Below, piece after piece: positions 4,976 to 5,167 of a stretch of 5,167 nt of DNA. This DNA comes from Spirochaetales bacterium. Its GTDB lineage: Bacteria; Spirochaetota; Spirochaetia; Treponematales; UBA12059. Every line of letters begins with the position of its first letter. The stretch's first letter is position 1. The stretch spans positions 1-5,167 of the forward strand of contig SPCK01000181.1 of the NCBI GenBank assembly GCA_004525355.1. The letters are read 5' to 3'. The notes under the pieces are model-generated. The model was not told the DNA's origin, did not search any database, and saw only the letters and a list, made by a program, of their open reading frames with translations. Made by a program: the position numbers and the translations under genes.

Positions 4976-5167
4976 CAGTTTCGGCCGAAGCCGAAGGCAA
5001 TGGAAAGGGTGACGGCGAATCCAGAGCCTTCAGGTTCTATCGCATCGCTGATCTGGAGCACGTGCGGATACAGGGTCGCACCCAGGCTCGCCTTGGCGTA
5101 ATTCATCAATTTAAAACGACGGAGAAGCGATAGCTCGACGAAAGGGCCTATATCGAGAAACACACCG
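4975..5167 (-). CDS. C-terminal end of an outer-membrane barrel-like protein (partial)
   Basis: The frame enters from the right edge and ends at TGA (4977-4975), giving about 63 visible residues. The first in-window GTG (5163) sits at the very edge and is probably internal. The visible part has short alternating strands (FLDIGPFVELSLL, ASLGATLYP). It closes with GFAVTLSIAFGFGRN, an amphipathic last strand typical of outer-membrane beta barrels. No hydrophobic helix is seen. The stop is 13 bases from the start of the next gene, so the two are co-transcribed and may share a compartment or complex. The family cannot be named from this fragment. Confidence 0.7.
   Translation of the reverse strand, partial: GVFLDIGPFVELSLLRRFKLMNYAKASLGATLYPHVLQISDAIEPEGSGFAVTLSIAFGFGRN

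Noticed and set aside
4561..5133. A 190-residue plus-strand open frame opposite the envelope operon
   Set aside because: It is an antisense shadow with Ser/Arg-rich composition. The minus strand carries a signal peptide, ribosome site and domain resemblance.

Overview
The window looks like a chromosomal stretch from a Gram-negative (diderm) bacterium. Three of its products carry signal peptides or outer-membrane-type beta strands, and one ends in an OmpA peptidoglycan-binding-type domain. The combination of an FtsX/MacB-like transporter, a CsgG-like domain joined to a barrel-like half, and a DUF4892-like/OmpA protein resembles spirochaete genomes. That placement is an inference from protein style only. 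Base composition is moderately GC-rich, except for the OmpA-family gene, which is visibly AT-richer.

Layout: 1-1299 (minus strand) is an ABC-transporter operon. An ATPase (613-1299) is followed without a gap (TGA directly followed by ATG) by a MacB/LolC-type permease that runs off the left edge. A promoter with an overlapping inverted repeat, a likely operator, lies at 1334-1387. Divergently, 1549-2214 (plus strand) encodes a HAD-superfamily hydrolase with all four catalytic motifs. Next, 2263-2627 (minus strand) is a decayed paralogue of the gene at 3873-4961. It is broken by a frameshift and a 50-nt deletion, and its 3' half is about 93% identical to the intact gene. Then 2656-3636 (plus strand) encodes a secreted protein with an N-terminal DUF4892-like region and a C-terminal OmpA-like domain. 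Behind it is a short orphan reading frame (3718-3867, minus strand) without a start codon. The minus-strand pair at the right edge is the C-terminus of an outer-membrane-like protein (4975-5167), followed 13 nt later by a two-part protein with a CsgG-like N-terminus and a barrel-like C-terminus (3873-4961). The only well-placed start codon of the second gene appears to be ATC.

How it fits together: the ATPase and permease form one machine that uses ATP to move a lipoprotein, peptide or drug-like substrate at the inner membrane. The two right-hand minus-strand genes form an envelope-protein operon. The AT-rich OmpA-family gene sits exactly between two direct copies of the 3' end of the CsgG-like/barrel gene. 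This suggests that duplication, recombination or insertion placed it there. The left copy lost its 5' half, and its remaining antisense DNA now carries the best candidate promoter of the OmpA-family gene. Several of the notable features were found by reading frames that lack a start or stop within the window: the permease, the orphan C-terminus and the ATC start.
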